Assembly: GCA_963832715.1 (NCBI GenBank)
Contig: CAWHVB010000002.1
Span: 480,675 to 544,674, forward strand
Origin: DATFVA01 sp963832715
GTDB taxonomy: Bacteria > Bacteroidota > Ignavibacteria > Ignavibacteriales > Ignavibacteriaceae
DNA: 64,000 bases
Direction: 5' to 3'
The number at the start of each line of letters is the position of its first letter. The first letter of the stretch is position 1. Shown one piece after another: positions 47,388 to 56,139 of the stretch. The position numbers and the translations under genes were made by a program. The notes under the pieces are model-generated. The model was not told where the DNA came from. It saw only the letters and a program-made list of their open reading frames with translations, and ran no database searches.

Positions 47388-48095
47388 TTAAAGCTGGTTT
47401 ATTGCGACAATATGACCTTTAAGGTCAAACTGCTTATTGACAATCTGGAGAAAATTTTCTGCTTCTCCCCTCTTTTCGAAATGACCCACATATACCACGC
47501 TGAAATCAGTACCGCCGACCGATTTGTTCTTGATAAAAGAATAAAATCCTGCATCTACAAAGGACTGCTTTAGTGCAACTGCATTTGAATCACTGCTGAA
47601 AGCACCTGCCTGAATTGTAAACTTATAATCTTTGTTATTATCGGATGTTAAATCAGGTGTTGATGAAGTCTGTTCATTTTCCGCAGGTATTTCCCTTTCA
47701 GCAATTTTTATATATGGAGAACCTGGATACTTCTTTTTAAGCTTGTCGAGAAAAGTAGATGCTGTATTATACAGTCCCAGAGAGTAATAGTAGGAATACA
47801 GTCTGTAAACGGATGCATCGGCATATTTACTTTTGGGGAAATCGGTTATTATCCTGTTGTAAATCGGGATCGCATCCTGACCATTTTCTGTTAATACACC
47901 TTCGAGAAATAAAACAGAAGGATCGTTTGGATAAGTCTTTTTTAATCCGGGTAATACCTGCAGGACTGAATCTTTAGCTCCTGATTCAATAAGTTTCAGG
48001 TAAGGCACGATATCCTGTTCCTGTGAAAATATAGGTGCGGCCGGCAGTGCGAGGAATACAAATAATAAAATTGTTCCGGCAGTGATTTTCCTCAT
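47388..48095 (-). CDS. SPOR-domain protein with TPR-like segment
   Basis: About 235 residues from the ATG at 48095, chosen for the GGAG preceding it and the signal peptide starting there (an upstream TTG gives an odd leader). Signal peptide about 1-25 (ending IFSQ). The middle (about 35-130) has helical TPR-like units; the C-terminal SPOR domain (about 158-234, KFTIQAGAFSSDSNAVALKQ) binds denuded peptidoglycan, often at division sites. Likely periplasmic. Confidence 0.9.
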   Translation of the reverse strand: MRKITAGTILLFVFLALPAAPIFSQEQDIVPYLKLIESGAKDSVLQVLPGLKKTYPNDPSVLFLEGVLTENGQDAIPIYNRIITDFPKSKYADASVYRLYSYYYSLGLYNTASTFLDKLKKKYPGSPYIKIAEREIPAENEQTSSTPDLTSDNNKDYKFTIQAGAFSSDSNAVALKQSFVDAGFYSFIKNKSVGGTDFSVVYVGHFEKRGEAENFLQIVNKQFDLKGHIVAINQL

Positions 48096-48133
48096 TAGTG
48101 ATCTCCAGTATAAATGACGCCCAATCAATAATT

Positions 48134-49483
48134 CTAACCGGTCATCCCGAGGTCTTCGTTTTCAGAACCGGATAGACCTGTAACCTCGCCGAAGAGTGTA
48201 GCGTGGGTTGCTCTCGTAATTTTGGCCTTAATATAAGTTCCCTCTTTGATCTTTTCATCGAACGGAACAATCAATACTTTATTCGAATCGGTTCTGCCCG
48301 CAAGGAACTGATCGGATTTCCTGCTGAATCCTTCAACCAGAACACTCTCTTCCCTCCCGATAAGTTCCTGGTTGATTTCAAAACTGATTTTCTGCTGAAG
48401 TTCTATAATTTCCTGCAGTCTTTTTGTCTTAATTTCTTCAGAGACATCATCATCCATCTTATAAGCTTTTGTTCCTTCACGTGCAGAATATTTAAACATA
48501 TAAGCACCATCATATCTGACCTTTTTCATCACCTCGAGTGTCATCAAGTGATCTTCCCATGTCTCTGTAGGGAATCCGGCAATAATATCTGTCGAAAAGC
48601 TTACGCCTGGAATAATCACTTTTGCTTTTTCTATTAAACCAAGGTAATGTTCAATAGTATATGTTCTGTTCATCAATTCAAGTATCCTGTTTGAACCTGA
48701 CTGAACAGGCAGGTGAATATAGCTGCATAGATTTGGATGATCGGCAATGGTATACAACAGCTTATCCGACAAATCCTGCGGGTGGGAAGTTGTAAAACGG
48801 ATCCTCATATTGCTATCAACGGAAGCTGAGGCAGACAGAAGATCAGCAAAATCATTGGTTCCATCGAGGTATGAGTTTACGTTCTGACCAAGCAGCGTAA
48901 CCTCCTTAAATCCTCTTTCAGATAATTTTTCTATTTCATTTATTACAGATGCAAGAGGCTTGCTTCGTTCCCTCCCCCGGGTAAAAGGAACAACGCAGAA
49001 AGTGCAGAACTTATCACATCCGCGCATAACAGAGATCCAGGCTTGCAGACCGTCCTCACGGTAAGGAACAATATCATCGTAAGTTTCAGTTTTAGATAAC
49101 CTGACACCGATTCCTTTTTCACCATTGAAAGCCGTGTCAATTAAGGCCGGTAGTTTTCTGTATTCATCGGGACCAACAATAAGGTCAACTATTTTTTTAT
49201 CGTCAATTAAATCCTGTCTTAATCTCTCTGCCATACATCCGAGAATACCGACGATTAATCCAGGCTTTGATTTTTTAACCGTCTTAAAATTGCCTAACCG
49301 TCCGTAAATTCTCTGTTCTGCATTCTCCCTGATGCTGCAGGTATTCATCAAAACAACATCTGCATCTTCGGCTGTTTTTGCCGCTTCATAACCTGAATTG
49401 CTTAAAATTCCCATAACAATTTCAGTATCTGCCAGGTTCATCTGACAGCCATAGGTTTCTATGTAGACTTTATTTTTTTTCAT
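48134..49483 (-). CDS. miaB: tRNA-2-methylthio-N6-isopentenyladenosine synthase
   Basis: 449 residues. The radical-SAM methylthiotransferase MiaB acts on i6A37 of tRNAs. N-terminal UPF0004 domain (KVYIETYGCQMNLADTEIVM, NTCSIRENAEQR; about 5-120), radical-SAM motif CDKFCTFCVVPFTRGRERS (about 155-173) and TRAM domain (about 375-435). It starts the long minus-strand run, 38 bp from the SPOR gene. Confidence 0.97.
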   Translation of the reverse strand: MKKNKVYIETYGCQMNLADTEIVMGILSNSGYEAAKTAEDADVVLMNTCSIRENAEQRIYGRLGNFKTVKKSKPGLIVGILGCMAERLRQDLIDDKKIVDLIVGPDEYRKLPALIDTAFNGEKGIGVRLSKTETYDDIVPYREDGLQAWISVMRGCDKFCTFCVVPFTRGRERSKPLASVINEIEKLSERGFKEVTLLGQNVNSYLDGTNDFADLLSASASVDSNMRIRFTTSHPQDLSDKLLYTIADHPNLCSYIHLPVQSGSNRILELMNRTYTIEHYLGLIEKAKVIIPGVSFSTDIIAGFPTETWEDHLMTLEVMKKVRYDGAYMFKYSAREGTKAYKMDDDVSEEIKTKRLQEIIELQQKISFEINQELIGREESVLVEGFSRKSDQFLAGRTDSNKVLIVPFDEKIKEGTYIKAKITRATHATLFGEVTGLSGSENEDLGMTG

Positions 49484-49562
49484 TTTTTCGCAAAAAAATC
49501 AGAAGGAAATATAAGCTTAAAGCGGCAGGAGTTCAATACAATCTGAATTCAAAAAGGACTGC

Positions 49563-49718
49563 CTAAACACTGGTAAGATAGTATAACACAAGGTTTAGCA
49601 GGATAAAACCCAGACCGGCAAAGATGGCAAGGATAATCCTTTTTTTCTTCTGCCTCGACTTAAATATCTCACCGCCTAAATTAACCTTGTGCCAGTCAGT
49701 TTTAACAAATCCCAGCAT
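49563..49718 (-). CDS. small single-pass membrane protein, unknown function
   Basis: 51 residues: MLGFVKTDWHKVNLGGEIF, then SRQKKKRIILAIFAGLGFILL and a short tail LNLVLYYLTSV (read in overlapping parts). A basic cluster (SRQKKKR) immediately precedes one 20-residue hydrophobic helix, as in small inner-membrane proteins with a cytoplasmic N-terminus. GAAAG just before the ATG may serve as a ribosome-binding site. It lies upstream of miaB by 80 bp on the same strand. Being open only 52 codons it is uncertain. Confidence 0.55.
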   Translation of the reverse strand: MLGFVKTDWHKVNLGGEIFKSRQKKKRIILAIFAGLGFILLNLVLYYLTSV

Positions 49719-49826
49719 ATATCTTTCAATTTTAATTGATCTAATTTATACAATTCCGGTATGTACAATCAAGCAGAAAAGAAATCTCAAAAAAATGTGA
49801 GGTAAACAGCCTTTATGAAAAATCCG

Positions 49827-49858
49827 CAAAAAAAAGGCTGCCTTTTTGAGACAGCCTC
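49827..49858 (-). terminator. rho-independent terminator of the cupredoxin gene
   Basis: Stem AGGCTG (49835-49840) with CAGCCT (49852-49857) and an 11-nt loop. On the minus strand it ends in a run of eight T residues. It lies just downstream of the gene that ends at 49881. Confidence 0.85.
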
Positions 49859-49880
49859 TAAGATAATATAAGCTATGATA

Positions 49881-51413
49881 CTACTTTACGAGCATCATCT
49901 TTTTAACCTGGGAAATTCCATTTGCTTCCAGCTTGTAGAAGTACAATCCGCTGTTCAGATTAGTAGCATTAAAATTAACAGTGTGGCTTCCTGATTTCAT
50001 GAATCCATTAACCAATGCAGCGACCTCCTGGCCGAGAACATTGTAAACTGTCAATCTTACATTTCCGTTTGATGGTACGGAAAAGTCGATTTTGGTTGAA
50101 GGATTAAATGGATTAGGATAATTCTGAGCCAGTTCAAATTTAACCGGGTTATTTACTTCAACTTCAACAACTTTAGAATATTCAGATGATCCGTCAAGAT
50201 CAACCTGTTTCAGTCTGTATGAATAATTTCCTGATTCGAGATTGTTATCGACATATGAGTATTCATTCGACTGTGTTGATGTTCCGTTTCCATTTACGAA
50301 AGAAATGTTGGTCCATCCTGTACTTGAAGATTTTCTCTGTACCTGGAACCCGCGGTTATTGGTTTCTGTAGCGGTCTTCCAATTCAAAGTAACTGAATTA
50401 TTATTTACAGAAGCTGTAAATGATGATAATTCAACAGGAACAGCATCGCTCCAGGTTGTTGCAACACGAATACCGTCAACTACTAAATCCTGATTAGCAC
50501 TGTATTTTCTGAAAGAGACTGCTCCCGGGTTTATATCGGTTGCAGCTGCATTGCTGATAGGTCCGAGGGTAGGTGTAGCCGGTTCATTGGGCGGTGCAGC
50601 GCCGTCGAATACATATAAACTTACCTGATCATTATCAACATCAGGCAGGATTGTATATTTAAGAACAAGCAGATAAGTAGTTCCCAAAGAATAATTGTTT
50701 GCAGTTACAGCCGCAGCTTCAGTTGAAAACGACAATCCAAACTCAAGGTTTGGGTTTGTACCTTCCAGGTAGATCCTTCCTCTGTAGTCAAATCCATAAG
50801 GATTAGTAGCAAAGTGGATAAAGTATCCATTAGGATTATTGGTTACATTAACCATGAATGCCATATAAACGCTATCGCTGGTCTGCGAATCAAACATCCT
50901 ATGATCATCTTCACTGTTACCTGACAGTAAAGCTGCATTTCCGATCCCTGAGGAAGGGTAACCGGGGAATGTAAGATTGCCATTATTCACGGTGATTGGG
51001 TTAGTACCGCCGGCACTATGAGCAACCCAGCCATGCGAGGTTATATTATCACCAGCAGGAAATTCGAAATTTTCATAAAATGGTAATGGTACTGATGTAG
51101 AAAAAGATCCCATCATAAGAGTTGGATGGAATGAGCAATGATATTCATAAACGCCTGCTACCGTAACTATGTATGAATAAGAATCACCAACGCCGCTAAA
51201 AGTATGATCCCAGCTTGCTGCTCCTGCCGGAACTGAAGTGGATGTGGTTGTATGAGTTCCTTCAACCAGGGTCCAGATAATTGTATCGCCGACAGAAATA
51301 TCAAATGATACCGGGGTAAAATAAAAGTTTCCCACGCTGACACTATCAACCGCTGCAGAAGAAAGGCCTGCAAATAAAAGTGAAAATAAAACAGATAGTA
51401 AGTATTTTCTCAT
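49881..51413 (-). CDS. secreted cupredoxin-domain protein with type IX sorting domain
   Basis: 510 residues. Signal peptide about 1-20 (ending SSAA). Residues about 22-112 form a plastocyanin-like domain with the copper ligands visible: His in VEGTHTT, Cys and His in YHCSFHP, and Met in TLMMG. A beta-rich LamG-like part (about 115-320), an Fn3-like segment (PVELSSFTASVNNNSVTLNW) and a Por sorting domain (FELAQNYPNPFNPSTKI at about 430-446, ending QVKKMMLVK) follow. It should be exported by the type IX system and could carry copper or electrons at the surface. Confidence 0.92.
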   Translation of the reverse strand: MRKYLLSVLFSLLFAGLSSAAVDSVSVGNFYFTPVSFDISVGDTIIWTLVEGTHTTTSTSVPAGAASWDHTFSGVGDSYSYIVTVAGVYEYHCSFHPTLMMGSFSTSVPLPFYENFEFPAGDNITSHGWVAHSAGGTNPITVNNGNLTFPGYPSSGIGNAALLSGNSEDDHRMFDSQTSDSVYMAFMVNVTNNPNGYFIHFATNPYGFDYRGRIYLEGTNPNLEFGLSFSTEAAAVTANNYSLGTTYLLVLKYTILPDVDNDQVSLYVFDGAAPPNEPATPTLGPISNAAATDINPGAVSFRKYSANQDLVVDGIRVATTWSDAVPVELSSFTASVNNNSVTLNWKTATETNNRGFQVQRKSSSTGWTNISFVNGNGTSTQSNEYSYVDNNLESGNYSYRLKQVDLDGSSEYSKVVEVEVNNPVKFELAQNYPNPFNPSTKIDFSVPSNGNVRLTVYNVLGQEVAALVNGFMKSGSHTVNFNATNLNSGLYFYKLEANGISQVKKMMLVK

Positions 51414-51700
51414 TATGACTCCTCTATAAATGAATAAACGAATATTGAATTCCCTGAAAAATCAGTGTATAGAAATTACTGCATATTTAAGTAGTCTGCA
51501 AGCTGTCTGTATAATTTTATAATTAATTAATATTGGGTAAAAGTGCTTTTTTTAATGGTTTTGTAACTGGTCATTTAATTCGGTAATTAATATTCTATAT
51601 TACCGCCGGAAACAGGTTTTTATGAAGCGGGATACATAAGTTAATCTATCAAACCCTGATATTAAAGGAACCATTTGAGGGCAGATTCTGTTTTTAGAGT

Positions 51701-52627
51701 ATGACTAAAAAAATTATAATTACCGGGGCTACCGGACTGATAGGTTCAAAGCTTACTGCAACGCTTGCTGAGAAATATTACGAGGTTATTGTTTTTACCC
51801 GCGACCCCCGTAAGGCTGAAACTCTCGTCCCCGGAGCAGCTGATTATGTTCAATGGGACTATAGTAACCCGGAAAAATGGAAGAATCATTTTGAAGATTC
51901 CTACGCTGTAATTCACCTTGCCGGCGCAAGTATTGCAGGAAAAAGATTCACAGAATCTTATAAGAAAAAAATACGGGACAGCAGAATAATAAGTACGAGC
52001 AATATTGTTAAAGCACTTACTGATACAAAGAACAAACCTGCAATATTACTCTGTGCCTCAGGAATTAATTATTATGGTGACAGCGGCGATAAAATTTTAT
52101 TAGAAGATAGCTCAGCCGGTGAAGATTTTCTTGCTAAGGTTTGCAGTGAATGGGAGTATGAAGCTTCCCAGGCTGAAGATATTGGGATCCGCACAGTCAG
52201 TATCAGAACAAGTCCGGTACTGAGTACTAAAGAGGGAATGCTTAAGACACTTCTGCCCCTGTTCAAATTTTATCTCGGGGCTTCATTAGGCAGCGGCAAT
52301 CAATGGTTTTCATGGATTCATATCGATGATATCGTTAAGACTTACCTTTATGCTCTGGATAATGACTCCGTTTCAGGACCGGTAAACGCATCCTCCCCAA
52401 ATCCTGTACTTATGAAAGAGTTTGCAGAACAATTCGGCTCGGTACTCAAACGCCCGGTGTTCTTCAAAGTTCCCGTGTTCGCTCTGAAAGCTGCAGTTGG
52501 TGAAGCAGCCGATTTTATAACTGCCAGCCTCAGAGTCATCCCTGCCAAACTTCAGGATACGGGGTTTGTTTTCGACTTCCCGAAACTTCATGCAGCGCTT
52601 ACAGATCTTCTCGACGGAAACAAATAA
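51701..52627 (+). CDS. TIGR01777-family epimerase
   Basis: 308 residues. N-terminal Rossmann fold with ITGATGLIGSKL (about 6-17) for NAD(P) binding, AGASIAGKRF and YYGDSGDK in the TIGR01777 pattern, and the C-terminal DUF1731 region (about 262-305). These SDR-like proteins are similar to YfcH; the substrate is unknown. It is divergent from the cupredoxin gene with 287 bp between starts; this gap holds no gene or obvious motif. Confidence 0.92.
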   Translation: MTKKIIITGATGLIGSKLTATLAEKYYEVIVFTRDPRKAETLVPGAADYVQWDYSNPEKWKNHFEDSYAVIHLAGASIAGKRFTESYKKKIRDSRIISTSNIVKALTDTKNKPAILLCASGINYYGDSGDKILLEDSSAGEDFLAKVCSEWEYEASQAEDIGIRTVSIRTSPVLSTKEGMLKTLLPLFKFYLGASLGSGNQWFSWIHIDDIVKTYLYALDNDSVSGPVNASSPNPVLMKEFAEQFGSVLKRPVFFKVPVFALKAAVGEAADFITASLRVIPAKLQDTGFVFDFPKLHAALTDLLDGNK

Positions 52628-52789
52628 TCCTGTACCTTGGCCGCTTCATTTTATTTATCATAACCTAATACAGATAAAAATCTTTTCAGATATAATTTCC
52701 TGATACTTAATAGAATTACCCCCTTCTTTTGAAGAAAAAAATTCCCCACTCTAAAAGTCTAAACTATGTTATTTCGGCATAACTACTAT

Positions 52790-52833
52790 TTGAATACGTC
52801 CTGAATACGTCCTGAATGCGTCTTGAATACGTC
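52790..52833. repeat. 11-bp tandem repeat array, four copies
   Basis: Four contiguous units, TTGAATACGTC, CTGAATACGTC, CTGAATGCGTC and TTGAATACGTC. They lie in the 450-bp gap between the epimerase and helicase genes, about 245 bp before the helicase start. The same 11-bp period and core ATACGTC are seen in the ten-copy array at 22450-22559. The rest of this gap is AT-rich. It has a short GAGGT/ACCTC inverted repeat at 52961-52979 and a small hairpin, AAGATC with GATCTT, at 53020-53034 before a T run; nothing else was recognised. Confidence 0.85.
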
Positions 52834-53077
52834 CCAGCAACTCAAAACAGAAGAAGTAAAGCTGTTCCTGTACAGTTTGTCAACTCTATTTTCAAAAACA
52901 TAAATTGATTTATAATTCTAGATTGATCCGGAAGGTATTGATCTTTTTTAATGAAATAAGGAGGTTTTTTGGACACCTCAAAAATATAATTTATATTTAG
53001 AAAAGGTTTTAGTTAAAATAAGATCAATGATCTTTTTACTTAAATTTACTTTTTAACTCTCTAGTAAAAATATTGTT

Positions 53078-55255
53078 ATGATCATCAAACATACCGGGGA
53101 ATTTGACCTTGCCTATCGATTTATTAATGAAACAAATCAGAATATATTTCTAACCGGAAAAGCGGGCACGGGCAAAACAACTTTCCTTAAATATCTTCGT
53201 GAGAATACACTTAAAAAAAGTGTAGTAGCAGCACCAACCGGTGTTGCAGCCATTAACGCCCGGGGCGTCACTCTGCATTCCTTATTTCAGCTTCCCCTGG
53301 GTATAATTATTCCTGAATCTGATCCAGCGCAATTTTTTGACGGCCGTGTAAGTAATCAATCATTTATTTCGGGGATCCATTATAATAGTGAAAAACTTGA
53401 GCTGCTGCGGAGTATAGAACTCCTGATAATCGATGAGGCAAGTATGGTTGCCTCCTATATGGTTGATGCCATTGACTCGGTTCTCAGGTATGTAAGAAGG
53501 CAGAAGCATAAGCCGTTCGGCGGAGTACAGGTTTTGTTTATCGGCGATTTATACCAGCTTCCGCCTGTAGTAAAAAATGAGGAATGGGAAATACTTAAGA
53601 GTTATTATTCTTCAATTTTTTTCTTCGACAGTTATGTTCTGCGCAATAATATTCCGATAATTATAGAGCTGACGGAGATATTCAGGCAGAGGGACGGAAG
53701 GTTTATCGAGATACTTAACGGGATCAGGAATAATAATCTGTCTGATGAAGGTTTCAGTATCCTGAACGGCAGGCTGAAGAATAATTTTGTTCCCCGCGAT
53801 GAAGAGGAATATATAACACTTACCACTCATAACTTTCAATCAAATGAAATAAATCAAAAAAAACTCAACAGTCTTTCAGGACCTCTTTTCAACTTCAACG
53901 CCGAGATAAAGGATGTTTTCCCTGAGAATAACTTCCCTGCTGAAAAGGTGCTCAGGCTTAAAAAAGGCGCCCAGGTAATGTTCCTTAAAAACGATACTGA
54001 AGGGAAACAGTATTTTAACGGGAAGATAGGGACTATAACGAATATTGATGAGGAGACGGTCAAGGTCAGGTGTAAGGATGATTTTCAGGACATTACAGTA
54101 CGAAAAACGGAGTGGCAGAATGTCCGCTATAAGCTGAACGCTGAGACAAATGAAATTTCGGATGAGGTACTGGGATCATTTTTTCAGTATCCTTTACGGC
54201 TTGCATGGGCTATCACAATCCATAAAAGCCAGGGCCTCACTTTTGACAGGCTGATCATCGATGCTGAAAGGGCTTTCGCTACAGGCCAGGTTTATGTAGC
54301 CCTGAGCCGCTGTACTTCTTTAGAGGGACTGATTCTGAAGACTCCTGTCCGCAGAAATTTCCTTGGCGCACATAAAGATTTCAAGGAATGGCACACCGAA
54401 AACAGGAATGAAGACCTTTCATCGATATTTATGGAATCACGGAAGGCATATATCCGGGAAGAGATATACAATATTTTTACCTGGAAGACCTGGTATTATC
54501 AGCTTAAAGACTTAAGTGAGCTGATTACAGAGAACCGTGATATAACCGGGGATCCGGCAGTAACATGGATTGAAGGATTAATGAATAAACAAAGGGAACT
54601 TTACGAAGTCTCTGAAAAATTCAAGCAGGTCCTGACTCATCTGTATACGAAGTCGGATATTGAAAGCAATGACACATTGCGCAAAAGACTCAGCGACGGT
54701 TCGAATTACTTCTACACTGAAATACTAAACTGGACGCAATCATTTTTAGACCATCCGTTAGTTATACGCCGAAAGCAGTTAGCTTCAAAGCTCGATAACC
54801 GGCTGCTGCAGCTAGCCCGGGGTATGGAGGAGATTTTATATAAAATAGAATTTTGCAAAAATGATTTCCTTCCCGATAAATATTTTTTACACAAAAAATC
54901 CTATGTACCAAAAACCAATGCTGTAAAAAGCACATATTCAAAAATCAGCAAATCGGGAAAGACGGTTTCCGAAACTGTTGCATTATTCCGGAAAACTAAA
55001 AGTATACCGCTGACGGCTGAAATCAGAAACCTCACCACTGGTACTATCGAAGGACATCTGGCGAAAGCTATACGACATTCTCAAATCGACATCGAAGAAA
55101 TAATATCGATTGACGAAGTGAAAAAAATATCGAAGTACTTTGCTGAAAGCTGGGAGGATAACAGGCTGGCCCCAATAAAAGAGAAAATTCCATTCGAAGT
55201 ATCATTCGGTGTTTTGAGAATGGTACTGGCCTGGCTTCATAAAGAAGAAAAGTAG
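53078..55255 (+). CDS. PIF1-like helicase with C-terminal HTH
   Basis: 725 residues. SF1 helicase with Walker A GKAGTGKTTFLKYL (about 27-40), Walker B LLIIDEASMV, VLFIGDLYQLPPV and the motif VI-like ALSRCTSLEGL (about 407-417), plus AITIHKSQGLTFDRLI. The C-terminal part (about 470-725) is a helical linker and an HTH_40-like segment (SKSGKTVSETVALFRKT ... LTTGTIEGHLAKAI). Pif1-family enzymes unwind DNA 5' to 3' and resolve quadruplexes. No promoter was identified. Confidence 0.93.
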   Translation: MIIKHTGEFDLAYRFINETNQNIFLTGKAGTGKTTFLKYLRENTLKKSVVAAPTGVAAINARGVTLHSLFQLPLGIIIPESDPAQFFDGRVSNQSFISGIHYNSEKLELLRSIELLIIDEASMVASYMVDAIDSVLRYVRRQKHKPFGGVQVLFIGDLYQLPPVVKNEEWEILKSYYSSIFFFDSYVLRNNIPIIIELTEIFRQRDGRFIEILNGIRNNNLSDEGFSILNGRLKNNFVPRDEEEYITLTTHNFQSNEINQKKLNSLSGPLFNFNAEIKDVFPENNFPAEKVLRLKKGAQVMFLKNDTEGKQYFNGKIGTITNIDEETVKVRCKDDFQDITVRKTEWQNVRYKLNAETNEISDEVLGSFFQYPLRLAWAITIHKSQGLTFDRLIIDAERAFATGQVYVALSRCTSLEGLILKTPVRRNFLGAHKDFKEWHTENRNEDLSSIFMESRKAYIREEIYNIFTWKTWYYQLKDLSELITENRDITGDPAVTWIEGLMNKQRELYEVSEKFKQVLTHLYTKSDIESNDTLRKRLSDGSNYFYTEILNWTQSFLDHPLVIRRKQLASKLDNRLLQLARGMEEILYKIEFCKNDFLPDKYFLHKKSYVPKTNAVKSTYSKISKSGKTVSETVALFRKTKSIPLTAEIRNLTTGTIEGHLAKAIRHSQIDIEEIISIDEVKKISKYFAESWEDNRLAPIKEKIPFEVSFGVLRMVLAWLHKEEK

Positions 55256-55370
55256 ACGTGTGCCCGAAAATACTGCTCAGCTAAACTCTGCAGGAAAATT
55301 TTATAAAATAAAATACTATTTTGAGATCCACGGAAAATAATTAATCGTCAAAAATCTTTTAAGGTGCTGT

Positions 55371-55763
55371 ATGAAGATCTCAGGCCTGCTGTTTTTATTA
55401 CTGCTTATTTTTTCTTTTTCATCCTTTGCGCAGCGGGAGCAGGAAATGGATGGATATAAACTTAAACAATACTTCTTCGTAATGCTTTCTGCAGGACCGC
55501 ATCGCGATCAAATTGATTCTCTTAGTCTGCAGAAGATCCAGGAGGGACATATGGCAAACATCCGCAAGATGGCCGAAGCCGGCAAGCTCAGTATTGCCGG
55601 ACCGTTTGGTGATGACGGAAACTGGAGAGGGATCTTCATTTTTGATGTTGATTCTGAAGAAGAAGTAAAAGATCTGCTGAAAAATGATCCTGCAATACAA
55701 TCCGGTCGTTTATCATACGAAATCCACCCCTGGTGGACAGAAATAGGAAGCTGCCTCAAATAA
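55371..55763 (+). CDS. exported YciI-like protein
   Basis: 130 residues. The first about 19 form a signal peptide (ending SFAQ), unusual for YciI proteins, which are mostly cytoplasmic. The YciI domain (about 28-125) has the typical YFFVMLSAGPHR strand and EGHMANIRKMAEAGKLSIAG helix, with the conserved His in GHMANI. The domain is a small ferredoxin-like fold; some members have hydrolase activity on chlorinated compounds. AAGG upstream of the ATG supports the start. It is convergent with the DUF4242 gene. Confidence 0.85.
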   Translation: MKISGLLFLLLLIFSFSSFAQREQEMDGYKLKQYFFVMLSAGPHRDQIDSLSLQKIQEGHMANIRKMAEAGKLSIAGPFGDDGNWRGIFIFDVDSEEEVKDLLKNDPAIQSGRLSYEIHPWWTEIGSCLK

Positions 55764-55784
55764 TTTTTTTTGCTTTAAATTAGA

Positions 55785-55811
55785 TCAGCACGGAATCTTA
55801 TTCCGTGCTGA
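55785..55811. terminator. bidirectional stem-loop between convergent genes
   Basis: A perfect 12-bp stem, TCAGCACGGAAT (55785-55796) with ATTCCGTGCTGA (55800-55811), and a 3-nt loop. It sits between the plus-strand YciI gene and the minus-strand DUF4242 gene. Neither side has a long T run, but its position fits a shared terminator. Confidence 0.6.
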
Positions 55812-55825
55812 AGTTATGGAAATAA

Positions 55826-56078
55826 TCAGCTGCCTTCTCTGACTTCGATTATATCATCCGGTATCAGGCCATGAAGCTTCTTTGTGAACGCGTAATGCAG
55901 ATTCTTTATCCGGTGCTTCCGACAGGCAGAATACTGTTCCATCCTTATCATTGTACCAGTACTTAAGGTATTTCACATTATATTTAGCCTGTTTTTCGAG
56001 ATCTTTTTTATGAGCTGCAGCAACTGCTTCCGCAGTTAAACCATCTACACCTTTATGAACATCCATGAACAGTGCCAT
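55826..56078 (-). CDS. DUF4242 domain protein, frame broken by one inserted base
   Basis: About 83 residues after correction. It starts MALFMDVHKGVDGL and has YLKYWYNDKDGTVFCL, both typical of DUF4242 (some members are called nickel-binding). As given, the frame ends after KEASWPDTG. Removing one base of the plus-strand AA at 55874-55875 gives KEAHGLIPDDIIEVREGS, the family ending, so the insertion is very likely an error. GGAGG precedes the ATG. Last gene of the sigma-54-linked cluster. Confidence 0.88.
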
Positions 56079-56139
56079 AATAATCCTCCTTCATCTAATA
56101 ATTAAATTTGAATAAGTTAATTGATTCCTGATCAGCCGA

